This document shows, piece by piece, positions 21,938-33,183 of a stretch of 64,000 bases of DNA. A program made the position numbers and the translations under genes. Source of the DNA: Mesostigma viride (lineage: Eukaryota > Streptophyta > Mesostigmatophyceae > Mesostigmatales > Mesostigmataceae); the NCBI GenBank assembly GCA_009746045.1, contig RPFO01000130.1, positions 1,261,413 to 1,325,412 on the forward strand, read 5' to 3'. The stretch's first letter is position 1; the number at the start of each line of letters is the position of its first letter. The notes under the pieces are model-generated. The model saw nothing but the letters and a program-made list of their open reading frames with translations. It did no database searches and was not told the origin of the DNA.

Positions 21938-23022
21938 TGTCGCGTTTGCGTGCCATATCATCCTGGACTGGTCATTACCGCTACTTGGAATGCATCCACT
22001 ATCAGCAGTAATCATGTGTGAGATATGCCACCTAAAATGAGAATGAAAGGTGCGGTCCTTTATGGCACCGCCACCTTCATGACAGGCAATCCGGCCCAAC
22101 CAGCCGATTCTTGAGACCATGCTTTATCATTAAAGCAACCAAAAGACATTTCAATTCCAATGAGATACATGACGAATTACAAAGAGTGTCGAGTTGTAAT
22201 GTTGTAGTTATAAGAGCAGCTGTGAGGTCCCTTGGTTGACGCCACTGCAGGCCCCTTGTGGCGGCAGTGCGCGTGTGTTCCCGACCTAGTTCCTACTGGC
22301 ATTCTTGCCAACGACGACCAGGGTGCCCGAAGGCCCTGTCCCTTGTCTCGTTCTCAGTCTTACACACATTCTTAACAAAACCAATACATTGTCATATCCG
22401 TCAGTCCATCCTCATGGCAACTGACTGCATGCAACCACTCACGGGGGCTGCTCCGGGCTGCTCGAACTATTTCACCCCATGAAGACAACAAACCAGTTGT
22501 GAGGGAGAGAAACGGACGAACAACGACCACCATGGTTCGTTGCTCATCCTTCTATACTGCTCAAAGCTCAAACCTGGCGGCTGGCGCCACTAGCGCCACT
22601 TTAGACATCAGCCAATCATAACATTGTCTAATTTCCGACAAGCTAAACTTCAAGCTTTATCTGTCAAGCGAACACAAATATACAAGGGCAAATCTGTCGG
22701 CTATGCCAGGCACCGCCTGGGGCTTCCTTGCATTTGTGTCTGGTGTCCCACGTTGAAATCCTGAAATTGCACATCTGCTCAGTGCCTCGCCGGCTTGCTG
22801 CGTACCAGCATTCGGCAAACTGCCCTTGTGACGAATGTCAGTGAAATTCAGGTCCGCCCAAAAGTTCCGTCAGCAAATTCAGCAGACTTGGCGCGTGAGT
22901 ACAATTGAGATCCGCGGCGTCAGTACCGGGCCGGGCCGCGGTATAGCAACCCGCACAAGGCTGCGGACGTCAGAATTACGCTAAAATCTGAATTGCGGAC
23001 GTGATAGATCGCGGACGCGACA
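21938..23022. repeat. TIR unit 1 (short form)
   Basis: 1085 bp. It lacks the ~348-bp segment that follows GATATGCCACCT in units 2 and 4. It has the conserved 74-codon open frame at 22258-22482 that all four units share. Confidence 0.8.
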
Positions 23023-23024
23023 GC

Positions 23025-24457
23025 TGTCGCGTTTGCGTGCCATATCATCCTGGACTGGTCATTACCGCTACTTGGAATGCATCCACTATCAGCAGTAATC
23101 ATGTGTGAGATATGCCACCTCCCCCCCCACTATTTAGCTCACAACAACGTGAGAGCAAAAAGTGAAAGAAAGGCATCTCACACTAAAGAAGGAAGCCCAA
23201 AGAGGGCGTCATTCCAGGCAGCAGCAAAAAAAAAAAAAAAAAATCCAGCTGCTCCAAGATGCTTTTCCAGGATCAGCAACAACCTTAACATGCATGCTTT
23301 TAAAGGCTTAGCAATAACCCCTTCGATGGCTTTTTACCGGGAAAAGCCTAACCTCTTCAGATGCTTTTGAAGGCTAAGCAATAACCTTTTCCTTGTGCTT
23401 CCCTGGGTGAAGCAGGAGGAACATCCAGGCTGGCCGGACTGAACCCATCATGGGTTGTTCGTCCGTTTAAAATGAGAATGAAAGGTGCGGTCCTTTATGG
23501 CACCGCCACCTTCATGACAGGCAATCCGGCCCAACCAGCCGATTCTTGAGACCATGCTTTATCATTAAAGCAACCAAAAGACATTTCAATTCCAATGAGA
23601 TACATGACGAATTACAAAGAGTGTCGAGTTGTAATGTTGTAGTTATAAGAGCAGCTGTGAGGTCCCTTGGTTGACGCCACTGCAGGCCCCTTGTGGCGGC
23701 AGTGCGCGTGTGTTCCCGACCTAGTTCCTACTGGCATTCTTGCCAACGACGACCAGGGTGCCCGAAGGCCCTGTCCCTTGTCTCGTTCTCAGTCTTACAC
23801 ACATTCTTAACAAAACCAATACATTGTCATATCCGTCAGTCCATCCTCATGGCAACTGACTGCATGCAACCACTCACGGGGGCTGCTCCGGGCTGCTCGA
23901 ACTATTTCACCCCATGAAGACAACAAACCAGTTGTGAGGGAGAGAAACGGACGAACAACGACCACCATGGTTCGTTGCTCATCCTTCTATACTGCTCAAA
24001 GCTCAAACCTGGCGGCTGGCGCCACTAGCGCCACTTTAGACATCAGCCAATCATAACATTGTCTAATTTCCGACAAGCTGAACTTCAAGCTTTATCTGTC
24101 AAGCGAACACAAATATACAAGGGCAAATCTGTCGGCTATGCCAGGCACCGCCTGGGGCTTCCTTGCATTTGTGTCTGGTGTCCCACGTTGAAATCCTGAA
24201 ATTGCACATCTGCTCAGTGCCTCGCCGGCTTGCTGCGTACCAGCATTCGGCAAACTGCCCTTGTGACGAATGTCAGTGAAATTCAGGTCCGCCCAAAAGT
24301 TCCGTCAGCAAATTCAGCAGACTTGGCGCGTGAGTACAATTGAGATCCGCGGCGTCAGTACCGGGCCGGGCCGCGGTATAGCAACCCGCACAAGGCTGCG
24401 GACGTCAGAATTACGCTAAAATCTGAATTGCGGACGTGATAGATCACGGACGCGACA
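23025..24457. repeat. TIR unit 2 (long form)
   Basis: 1433 bp. The extra segment (about 23122-23468) carries a C8 run, an A18 run, a short repeat of CTTTT(A/G)AAGGCT(T/A)AGCAATAACC, and a 15-bp arm GTTGTTCGTCCGTTT (23454-23468) that is perfectly inverted at 23945-23959. Confidence 0.8.
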
Positions 24458-24459
24458 GC

Positions 24460-25545
24460 TGTCGCGTTTGCGTGCCATATCATCCTGGACTGGTCATTAC
24501 CGCTACTTGGAATGCATCCACTATCAGCAGTAATCATGTGTGAGATATGCCACCTTAAAATGAGAATGAAAGGTGCGGTCCTTTATGGCACCGCCACCTT
24601 CATGACAGGCAATCCGGCCCAACCAGCCGATTCTTGAGACCATGCTTTATCATTAAAGCAACCAAAAGACATTTCAATTCCAATGAGATACATGACGAAT
24701 TACAAAGAGTGTCGAGTTGTAATGTTGTAGTTATAAGAGCAGCTGTGAGGTCCCTTGGTTGACGCCACTGCAGGCCCCTTGTGGCGGCAGTGCGCGTGTG
24801 TTCCCGACCTAGTTCCTACTGGCATTCTTGCCAACGACGACCAGGGTGCCCGAAGGCCCTGTCCCTTGTCTCGTTCTCAGTCTTACACACATTCTTAACA
24901 AAACCAATACATTGTCATATCCGTCAGTCCATCCTCATGGCAACTGACTGCATGCAACCACTCACGGGGGCTGCTCCGGGCTGCTCGAACTATTTCACCC
25001 CATGAAGACAACAAACCAGTTGTGAGGGAGAGAAACGGACGAACAACGACCACCATGGTTCGTTGCTCATCCTTCTATACTGCTCAAAGCTCAAACCTGG
25101 CGGCTGGCGCCACTAGCGCCACTTTAGACATCAGCCAATCATAACATTGTCTAATTTCCGACAAGCTAAACTTCAAGCTTTATCTGTCAAGCGAACACAA
25201 ATATACAAGGGCAAATCTGTCGGCTATGCCAGGCACCGCCTGGGGCTTCCTTGCATTTGTGTCTGGTGTCCCACGTTGAAATCCTGAAATTGCACATCTG
25301 CTCAGTGCCTCGCCGGCTTGCTGCGTACCAGCATTCGGCAAACTGCCCTTGTGACGAATGTCAGTGAAATTCAGGTCCGCCCAAAAGTTCCGTCAGCAAA
25401 TTCAGCAGACTTGGCGCGTGAGTACAATTGAGATCCGCGGCGTCAGTACCGGGCCGGGCCGCGGTATAGCAACCCGCACAAGGCTGCGGACGTCAGAATT
25501 ACGCTAAAATCTGAATTGCGGACGTGATAGATCACGGACGCGACA
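24460..25545. repeat. TIR unit 3 (short form)
   Basis: 1086 bp, almost identical to unit 1, including the internal deletion junction (one extra T). Confidence 0.8.
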
Positions 25546-25547
25546 GC

Positions 25548-26981
25548 TGTCGCGTTTGCGTGCCATATCATCCTGGACTGGTCATTACCGCTACTTGGAA
25601 TGCATCCACTATCAGCAGTAATCATGTGTGAGATATGCCACCTCCCCCCCCACTATTTAGCTCACAACAACGTGAGAGCAAAAAGTGAAAGAAAGGCATC
25701 TCACACTAAAGAAGGAAGCCCAAAGAGGGCGTCATTCCAGGCAGCAGCAAAAAAAAAAAAAAAAAAATCCAGCTGCTCCAAGATGCTTTTCCAGGATCAG
25801 CAACAACCTTAACATGCATGCTTTTAAAGGCTTAGCAATAACCCCTTCGATGGCTTTTTACCGGGAAAAGCCTAACCTCTTCAGATGCTTTTGAAGGCTA
25901 AGCAATAACCTTTTCCTTGTGCTTCCCTGGGTGAAGCAGGAGGAACATCCAGGCTGGCCGGACTGAACCCATCATGGGTTGTTCGTCCGTTTAAAATGAG
26001 AATGAAAGGTGCGGTCCTTTATGGCACCGCCACCTTCATGACAGGCAATCCGGCCCAACCAGCCGATTCTTGAGACCATGCTTTATCATTAAAGCAACCA
26101 AAAGACATTTCAATTCCAATGAGATACATGACGAATTACAAAGAGTGTCGAGTTGTAATGTTGTAGTTATAAGAGCAGCTGTGAGGTCCCTTGGTTGACG
26201 CCACTGCAGGCCCCTTGTGGCGGCAGTGCGCGTGTGTTCCCGACCTAGTTCCTACTGGCATTCTTGCCAACGACGACCAGGGTGCCCGAAGGCCCTGTCC
26301 CTTGTCTCGTTCTCAGTCTTACACACATTCTTAACAAAACCAATACATTGTCATATCCGTCAGTCCATCCTCATGGCAACTGACTGCATGCAACCACTCA
26401 CGGGGGCTGCTCCGGGCTGCTCGAACTATTTCACCCCATGAAGACAACAAACCAGTTGTGAGGGAGAGAAACGGACGAACAACGACCACCATGGTTCGTT
26501 GCTCATCCTTCTATACTGCTCAAAGCTCAAACCTGGCGGCTGGCGCCACTAGCGCCACTTTAGACATCAGCCAATCATAACATTGTCTAATTTCCGACAA
26601 GCTAAACTTCAAGCTTTATCTGTCAAGCGAACACAAATATACAAGGGCAAATCTGTCGGCTATGCCAGGCACCGCCTGGGGCTTCCTTGCATTTGTGTCT
26701 GGTGTCCCACGTTGAAATCCTGAAATTGCACATCTGCTCAGTGCCTCGCCGGCTTGCTGCGTACCAGCATTCGGCAAACTGCCCTTGTGACGAATGTCAG
26801 TGAAATTCAGGTCCGCCCAAAAGTTCCGTCAGCAAATTCAGCAGACTTGGCGCGTGAGTACAATTGAGATCCGCGGCGTCAGTACCGGGCCGGGCCGCGG
26901 TATAGCAACCCGCACAAGGCTGCGGACGTCAGAATTACGCTAAAATCTGAATTGCGGACGTGATAGATCACGGACGCGACA
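25548..26981. repeat. TIR unit 4 (long form)
   Basis: 1434 bp, almost identical to unit 2; the A-run is one base longer. The short-long-short-long order suggests duplication of a dimer. Confidence 0.8.
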
Positions 26982-27779
26982 CAGACCCTCCCATTGGGCC
27001 AGCAACAAACAGGGATCAACTGAAGACACCCTCAAGCCACACTCACTGATCAGAGCTTCCTGCAGCGTGAGTCTCCAGATGATAATAGGGCTCGACCTGA
27101 GTCCTTCCAGGCCCTTCAGAATAACCAGGAAATGGTGATGCAGCTCCAGCTTCCAGATGGCAGGCACCTCAACACAATAAGGCTCATCCTGCTTCCACAC
27201 CCTCCTGGCCACTTCTGGATCAGATTTTTAAAATGCCCTCTTGAAGTCCAGCAGCACTGATGACATAGCTGCTCCCCTGTTCAGCAACCCCACGTAGAGA
27301 CATAGCAAAATTCTCCACGTGTCATGCAGCATCCCTGGCGTGTACAGCTCCTCTCCCAGCAAACTCCCAGTGCCGTGATACTCGTTCAGGACAGGTCTGA
27401 CATGGGGCACTGATACCTCATCCACAACCTTCCTCTTCAGCACAAATCTCAAAGCAAGCTTCCTTGATGGGGGACGCCTGTCTGTTGGTGCAGCACACTC
27501 AAACTGCAACCACTCCTCCAATGCCTTGGAGAAGGCGAGCTTCCAAGCCTCAAACAAAGTAGGCGAGCTCATCTCTTGGACTAGCTGGTCATATGTCAAA
27601 GGAGAGTGTGCAGCAAGGCTCCTGTGAGTTATGCCAATACTGCTGGGGTGCAACACAGCTGGAATCACTAAACTGGCTGCTGGGGGCACCTCCCCTTCAT
27701 CCCATTTTGCACCCTTGACCGGCTTGGCCCTGCACCTGACTGGAAACGTTGTCCTGAAATTTTCTAGGGGAATCATCCC

Positions 27780-28392
27780 CTAGCCATCTCTTCTCAGAGC
27801 TGTAGCTCTGATAGAAATCCCAGGATTGCCCAGAAAATTCTGACCCAAAATCACAGGGCCATCATAGTCTTCTAGCACATGAAGGAAGGTCACATCCACA
27901 CCCATGACAGGGGCAGTAACCTCTCCCAACACTCTTAGATGCGTCCTACCACTGAAGTCAGACACCCAGGGACAACTTGGTTCCTCGACCAGCAGTTCCC
28001 CTGTATGCTGAGGTCCCGTGACCGAAACCTGTGCATTGGTATCTACCTCCATGGCAGCTGCCTAGCTCAGGTTCATACAACTGGACAAGCTTGGACGCCT
28101 TAGGCTCCTTCTTGGCTCTTTGCAAAGCCTGTACAATATCTGATAGACGCACACCCCTAGGCCTGTTGTCGGGCCGTTCCGGAGGTGCAGCCTGTTCGCC
28201 TGCTTGCCCAACCACCGTATGTGAAGGTACCCCAGGGGCCGGGCCAGGGTCACTCTGAGGGCTCGATACAGCTGTAGCACCATGATCAGGAAGTTCAACA
28301 TCACCCCCGCCTTGTACACCAGCGGGCACCAGGAAGAGGTCTCCTTGATTACCTCCCCGGGGACGGATCTTTGACCATGACAGACGGCGCAC
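27780..28392 (-). pseudogene. Linker and retropepsin-like domain between integrase and RT
   Basis: The frame 28392-27958 gives an unstructured Pro/Gly-rich linker (VGQAGEQAAPPERPDNRP) and ends with KLVQLYEPELG. After a frameshift near 28050 the next frame reads EVDTNAQVSV and, 55 residues on, GPVILGQNFLGNPG. VDT-N-A....V and xVILGxxFL resemble the active-site and ILG flap-end motifs of retropepsins, although the usual DTG/DSG is DTN. Copia elements normally have protease between gag and integrase; here no protease-like sequence is seen there. The assignment is tentative. Confidence 0.4.
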
Positions 28393-28741
28393 TGCCTGGT
28401 CGAGCCATCAATGGCCACCCAGCACTTATGGCCAGCGGCTTCTACTCGGGTCACCACCCCATCATGCCATGCAGCTGCCACGTTTCCCTGGAAAGCTTGG
28501 CTCCTTCCACACAAAAACCTGTTGTCCAACGTTAGGCTCTAGGACACTCCAGCCCTTGTCTTTCTGCCTCAGCTTGAGGAACTTGGCCTCTAGCTTCTCC
28601 TTCCATGCCTGCTCAGCATCAGCTGGCAGCATCCTGGTATGCAGCATAATAAGAGGATTGATGGCAATGTCACCAAAGAACATGGGAGTCCTCAGGTTCA
28701 GCCTATCCTCCACAGAACGTAGCCATGCAGATGTCACAATG

Positions 28742-29422
28742 TGTAACGAACCCAGATTTACACCTAAACCTGAGCTACGTCGCGAAAGATCAACTGTGCC
28801 GGTAATAGGAAGAATCAAGGTGGCCTTATGCAGATTGCGCTTCACGACTGGGGTCGTGAGATATCTGGCACCGCGACTTGATGCCAAGCTATTTAATACA
28901 CACTTATAATGGCTAGCAAGACCAATTACAAATGGATAGTTGCCCCAGGTTTAATGTGTAGGCTTCATCGCACTTAACATTCCGAACCAAGAGGACGAGA
29001 CTCTCGTCCTCGGACCAATTTCACCTAGGTCTGCCACCAAGCTGGCAAGAGGCGCCGACATGGCGCCGACCTTCCAGAGAACTCCAAAACATGCAGTCCA
29101 CACAACTGATCCTCGGGTCGACATCGACCCTCGCCAGGCTACAGAATCCACGCATGAGTACAATATCTCAACCAGCTATAAAGTAGGCAGCGCGGCGCGA
29201 CTGCACCGGCCCCTAGAAGATCGCATACATCAACCTAGGCCCAAAATAACTGGTCCAAATCACACAAACTATCATAGTTCCATACAAAAGTCCTGACCAA
29301 CAAGGGACAATTCCCAAATTAAGTCCCGAAATGAGTCCCAAAGTCCTACGGACTATGACAACAAGCCAAAATACATAATTTATTCCATTGTTGCGCCCGT
29401 TCCAAGGGTCGGGCACGCAACA
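28742..29422. mobile_element. Probable solo LTR, 681 bp, TSD CAATG
   Basis: It begins TGTAACGAACC and ends GCACGCAACA (TG...CA) and is flanked by CAATG at 28737-28741 and 29423-29427. It contains no recognisable coding sequence. It inserted into the copia integrase gene. Confidence 0.6.
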
Positions 29423-29452
29423 CAATGGCAGATGACGTCGAGAGGCAGATGA

Positions 29453-29490
29453 CGTGGAGAGGATACCAAGGATCCTTGGTATCCTCTCCA
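29453..29490. repeat. Perfect 38-bp palindrome
   Basis: GTGGAGAGGATACCAAGG is followed directly by its reverse complement across a central ATCC-type overlap (axis near 29471). It lies 26 bp from the solo LTR end, within integrase sequence, and adds residues around VERIPRILGIL that look like a local inverted duplication. Confidence 0.75.
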
Positions 29491-29698
29491 CCAGCAGCAC
29501 AGTCTTGATCTCTTGGATGGCTCTCTCCACCACCCCTTGCTGGCCGTGGCTCTCCCTGGGTGTAATCAGCAACTCTGGAAACTCTGCCAGGTTCTCACAG
29601 CACTCAAACTGAATGTCACACTGCAGCAACTCCAACCCAGGGTACAGTAAGCGGTAAAGTAGATTGCTTGAGAATGCAGAGAGCCTTTGTGAGCAATG

Positions 29699-30079
29699 AA
29701 TTGCTTGGTTCATTAGAAAATAGGTTTACCCTTTATCAACGTTCCTCTCACTGGCCGCGCCGCCAGTGACGTCCGTTGGGTGCAGACCGTTGGCCCGAGG
29801 CCGCACGATGACAGGTAGCAGTCTAGTCACTGCATCGTGTGATCACAGATCAATGCACGCTGTAGTACGTTCCCTATCTAGGATACTCTAGTACCGTCCA
29901 ATGACAGGACACTACGTATACTGGGTACTGACATCTGTCACGTACCCCAGTACCCAAAGTACCTATCTAGGGAAATGTATGCGACTTGACTAGCAGTCCT
30001 ATCTGCATAGCCCACGTGGTATTTATATTCACATACCAACGTAGGTAACTTTACAAGGCTTATTCATACGTTGTATTCA
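29699..30079. mobile_element. 381-bp insertion in integrase, TSD CAATG
   Basis: CAATG flanks it (29694-29698, 30080-30084). Its ends (AATTGCTTGG, CGTTGTATTCA) are not inverted repeats; it may be a second solo LTR (minus strand TGAATAC...) or another short element. Its excision in silico restores the integrase frame. Confidence 0.65.
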
Positions 30080-30969
30080 CAATGCCTTTGAGACTTAGTC
30101 TGCAGCAAAGCATGGAGACTCACTGGTACCTGCATGCTCCTTGTCAACTTCAGAGCAGCAATCAACGTAGGTTTCTCCATGTCAGGCAGGATCTCTAGGG
30201 TCTTGTACTTGGTATATCTGTCCACTCGATCCACCAGCAGCTTCAAACCCCTGATTCTCTGTATATCCACCTGCACATGGCCTGGATGCAAAATAGGAGA
30301 CCTGGCATGAGACTGCTTGGGCTTTCTAGCAACTAGCCTGCACCTGCAAGCTTGAGCAACCTGTTGGCAAATGGAGTACAACTCACTTCCTCCCTGGCAG
30401 CCGTCTAGCAACTTGCAAAGACTGAGCTGCATGGCCAAACATGGTATGCAACCTTGAGGCAATGTCATACAAGAGAGAAAATCTTTTATTGTCATTATTA
30501 GCACTCACAGTATGTACAGATCCCTTATGTACAGGAGGCACCAGCGTCTGTCAGACTGTCTCCAGCCCTATCCTCATCCTGACCATCCTGTGCCAGTCCT
30601 GCACGATCAGAATGCTTCTGAGATCCACCTGGGTCCACAGCACCAGGTCCTACCTCGTCTCAGGCTCAGCACCGCCATAGCGGGCACGTTGGCGAGTAAC
30701 CACTGCATGCAGCTACAGCTGGCATACTCTCTGTGGTAACCAAGCTTGCCCCATCGTGTCCAATGGGCTCTATCACTAGAGCATGGGGCTGCCCCTCACT
30801 GCCGTCACTAGCAGCTACATTACACACCCCTGGGGGCACCCTCCAGGGTTCAGGGATGTGTGCAGGCTCCAGTCAATGATCAACAGCCTTGCCCTTGCCC
30901 TTGCCCTTGTCCTGGGATGGACCAGCCTTCTCCTTGCTGCCACCCTGGGCTGGCTTGCTCTGACCTTCC

Positions 30970-32053
30970 TCAGTGCCTCAGGTACGAGGGACATTCATTC
31001 CTGAAGTGACCCTTCCCCTGGCAGAAATAACATTCCACCTTACTTACTGATGTCCCGTGAGGTCCCACTGCTGGGCCCAGCCTTGGGAGGACCACCCACC
31101 CTCTTGAAGTCAAACTGGGACTGTGGAGGTCCCGACTTCGGAGGTGTCCCCCGTCCAGCCATTCTGCCACGCCCCCTCCTGGACCTTCCTCGACCCCTGA
31201 ACGAGGTCTCAGGCCCCCCGTCGAGGACGCTGGACCCCCGTGGCCCGATCCCCTCATGGACTTGACTGCAGGCTCAGCTGCCTCCTCGTCCCCTTGACGT
31301 GGGCGCTTCCCGCCTACATAGTTGCCACTGAAGCACTCATACAGCTGGTTCGTCATGGCAGCCCAGCCATGGACTTGGCGCATGTGGATGGACACGTTGT
31401 CCATTGTGATAGGATCCAGCTGCAGTGACTTGAGAAAGTCACCCATGGCCATTCTGTCTGCACAGAAGAATCCTTTAGCCATGGCGTCCTCCCTCAGCTT
31501 ACAGAAGTCTTCAAACGCGTGGACCACCAACTGCCCCTTGATGGGCTTGTAGTCCAGGTACTCCTGCTTCAAATGAGAACCATCTATGGTCCTCTTATCG
31601 CTTAGGAACACCCTGAGGCGCGTCATGAACGCGGCCCAGGTATCCCCCGCTGAATGGCGCTCCCGGACGAACTTGAACAGCCGCCTTGCCGACTGCCGAA
31701 CGTAGGCACTGGACGCCATGCAGAATGCGAAGCTTGTCGCCGGCGTAGATGTCCATGTACAAGTTCATATCCTCCAGCATTCTCTCCGCGTCTCTGGGCT
31801 GCCAATTGTCTTTGATTGACTGAAATTGGCTCAGCACAGCGTAACCCTCGGCTACGGTCGGCCGCCTGGGCGCTGCTTGGGCCGCTGCTGGCGCGTTCTG
31901 AGCGCCTTGAGACCCCTGACTCTGATCATCCTCTAGACCAGCCTGGTCCCCTAGTGCAGGCCCTCCTCCTCGTCCACCGCGTCCATCCATATCAGCCCCG
32001 CGCCGCTCAAAGCCGACCCCACGTCCTCGTTGGTCGGATGCTCCCTCGCTCAT
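30970..32053 (-). pseudogene. Copia gag with CCHC zinc knuckle (one frameshift)
   Basis: The minus-strand ATG at 32051-32053 opens a Gly/Asp/Arg-rich N-terminus (MSEGASDQRGRGVGFERRG). The frame changes near 31700. The capsid-like part contains SARRLFKFVRERHSAGDTWA and LKQEYLDYKPIKGQLVVHAF. Near 31023-30982 is CYFCQGKGHFRNEC, a C-x2-C-x4-H-x4-C nucleocapsid knuckle. It ends with a stop at 30970. The role would be RNA packaging in virus-like particles. It is followed by about 470 bp with no intact frame before integrase. Confidence 0.75.
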
Positions 32054-32159
32054 GATGGGTCTTGTTCAGGTCTGCTACAGATCAGCCAAGTGGCCAGACA
32101 GCAGTTCAAGCAATATACGCTGCTGAACAAGAAAGAAGATGACAAGTGTTACCACTTAG

Positions 32160-33160
32160 TCAAGACCAGTGACCACGGCCACCCGCGGGCGCCACCTGGT
32201 TTTCCTTGTCGCTGTCGCTGTCGCTCACACTGATGAGCTCTGGCACCCTGCTGCCAGCAGCACTGTCGTCAGCCCGCTGTCGGCTCGCGATGACAGCGTC
32301 GTCACCGTTGGCGTAGTAAACAGGTGACACCCCGCGGGTTATACCTTGGCACCTCACGGTCGCCAAGCTCCTTGTCGCTTAGATCAGCGATCCCCACAGC
32401 GCCTACCTCAACGGGTCACTGTCGTAACCACGAGAGGCGAACTCCTCCCACGTACTGCGTCACACGAACGCGAAGAGGTTGGGGCAATTCCTGAAGCGGC
32501 ACACGACGCCACTCCGGATTCCTGTCGACAACCCTGTCGACCCGCGTCGCACGCTGATTTCCAGCGATGGCTCCTTCAGCCGCCTCGATATCTGCTAGCC
32601 GCCTCAGTGTAGCGCTCCGCCACTCGCCGCTCACGTCGAACTGGTCCTGCCGCAATTCCCTCGTCGCCAATTGCGCCTGCGAACGCACGTTGCGCGCCCA
32701 GACCTGCCGCTGCCTGCACGAACTCTCGTCGCACCGCACCAGCTGGCTCCGCAGCTCCTTCTCGCCTGGCCACCAACTCCGCACGCACCCGGTCGACTAA
32801 TGCTGTGATCACAGTCTGTATTCCGAGCAGACCGTGCAGCTCTTGCTCAATGTCGTCAGCGCTCCGGTGTGCCGGAACGACGATGGTCCGGACGTGCCGC
32901 AAGATGCGCTCCCAATCCTCGACCTGGTCGTCGACGAATTGTGCAAAATTGCGGTCAACAGGTGGCCGATCTGCAAGCAAGAGGGATAAATCTCGAACAA
33001 CACGACGTAATTCAGGGGAAATAGAACCACCAGCAGCTTGTCGAGGAAACCAGAAATCCTGCTGCCGTTGTTCTTCCTGCACCATTCGACACCCGACGAT
33101 CTTCACCGCGTCATCAACGCTGCACGCAGCACACAACAACAACCCTCCTGGTCGTTCCAT
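32160..33160 (-). pseudogene. Extra 5' ORF of the copia-like element
   Basis: A 194-codon frame starts 24 bp inside the 5' LTR (MERPGGLLLCAACSVDDAVK) and is rich in charged, helix-forming sequence (ELRRVVRDLSLLLADRPPVD; SADDIEQELHGLLGIQTVIT), probably a coiled coil. After a frameshift near 32600 it continues (RRLADIEAAEGAIAGNQRAT) to about 32416, and a further frame ends with ISVSDSDSDKENQV near 32210. I do not recognise a known domain. Its position upstream of gag is unusual for copia elements; it could also be an N-terminal gag extension. Confidence 0.45.
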
Positions 33161-33183
33161 CGAGACTGCTTGTAATTAGTTTG

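Larger units (their letters stand above)
21938..26981. mobile_element. Tandem array of four TIR units, 4-bp TSD
   Basis: Each unit begins TGTCGCGT and ends ACGCGACA (8-bp perfect TIR). Units are 1085, 1433, 1086 and 1434 bp, separated by GC dinucleotides, so every junction reads CGCGACAGCTGTCGCG, a perfect 16-bp palindrome. The outer flanks are CAGA (21934-21937 and 26982-26985), so the whole array behaves as one insertion in the copia RT. Subterminal GCGGACG motifs repeat near the right end of each unit. No transposase is encoded. Near identity of the four units means very recent amplification. The superfamily is unassigned; a 4-bp TSD with TGTCGCG ends does not match a family I can name with confidence. 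Confidence 0.8.
21826..27776 (-). pseudogene. Copia RT, copy B, split by the TIR array
   Basis: The N-terminal RT part (27228-27776) contains SSPTLFEAWKLAFSKALEEW and LRFVLKRKVVDE, matching copia W..A...E.......W...K.K, and ends near SSVLLDFKRAF (catalytic D..... AF). The middle part (26986-27212) and the active-site part (21826-21937, LHGDDLHLL) are separated by 5 kb of inserted TIR units (21938-26981). Joining the flanks at the CAGA target restores colinearity with copy A. Confidence 0.75.
28462..30504 (-). pseudogene. Copia integrase, interrupted by two insertions
   Basis: The core starts at HVQVDIQRIRGLKLLVDRVD (first catalytic Asp region), then ITPRESHGQQGVVERAIQEI (the conserved GVVER segment with catalytic Glu), and C-terminal GDIAINPLIMLHTRMLP plus NVGQQVFVWKEP. 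After a frameshift near 28500 WHDGVVTRVEAAGH continues. Removing the 381-bp insertion 29699-30079 with one CAATG restores an open frame (...LQTKSQRHC-SQRLSAFSS...), which confirms the insertion boundaries. The solo LTR 28742-29422 splits the C-terminal part. The enzyme would insert element cDNA into the genome. Confidence 0.75.

Noticed and set aside
22258..22482. 74-codon frame repeated identically in all four TIR units (also 23693, 24781, 26217)
   Set aside because: Identity follows from recent duplication of the whole unit, not selection; no domain, no ribosome context evidence. Kept only as part of the unit description.
22920..23102. 60-codon minus-strand frame at the unit junctions
   Set aside because: Crosses the palindromic joint between two units, so it exists only because of tandem arrangement.
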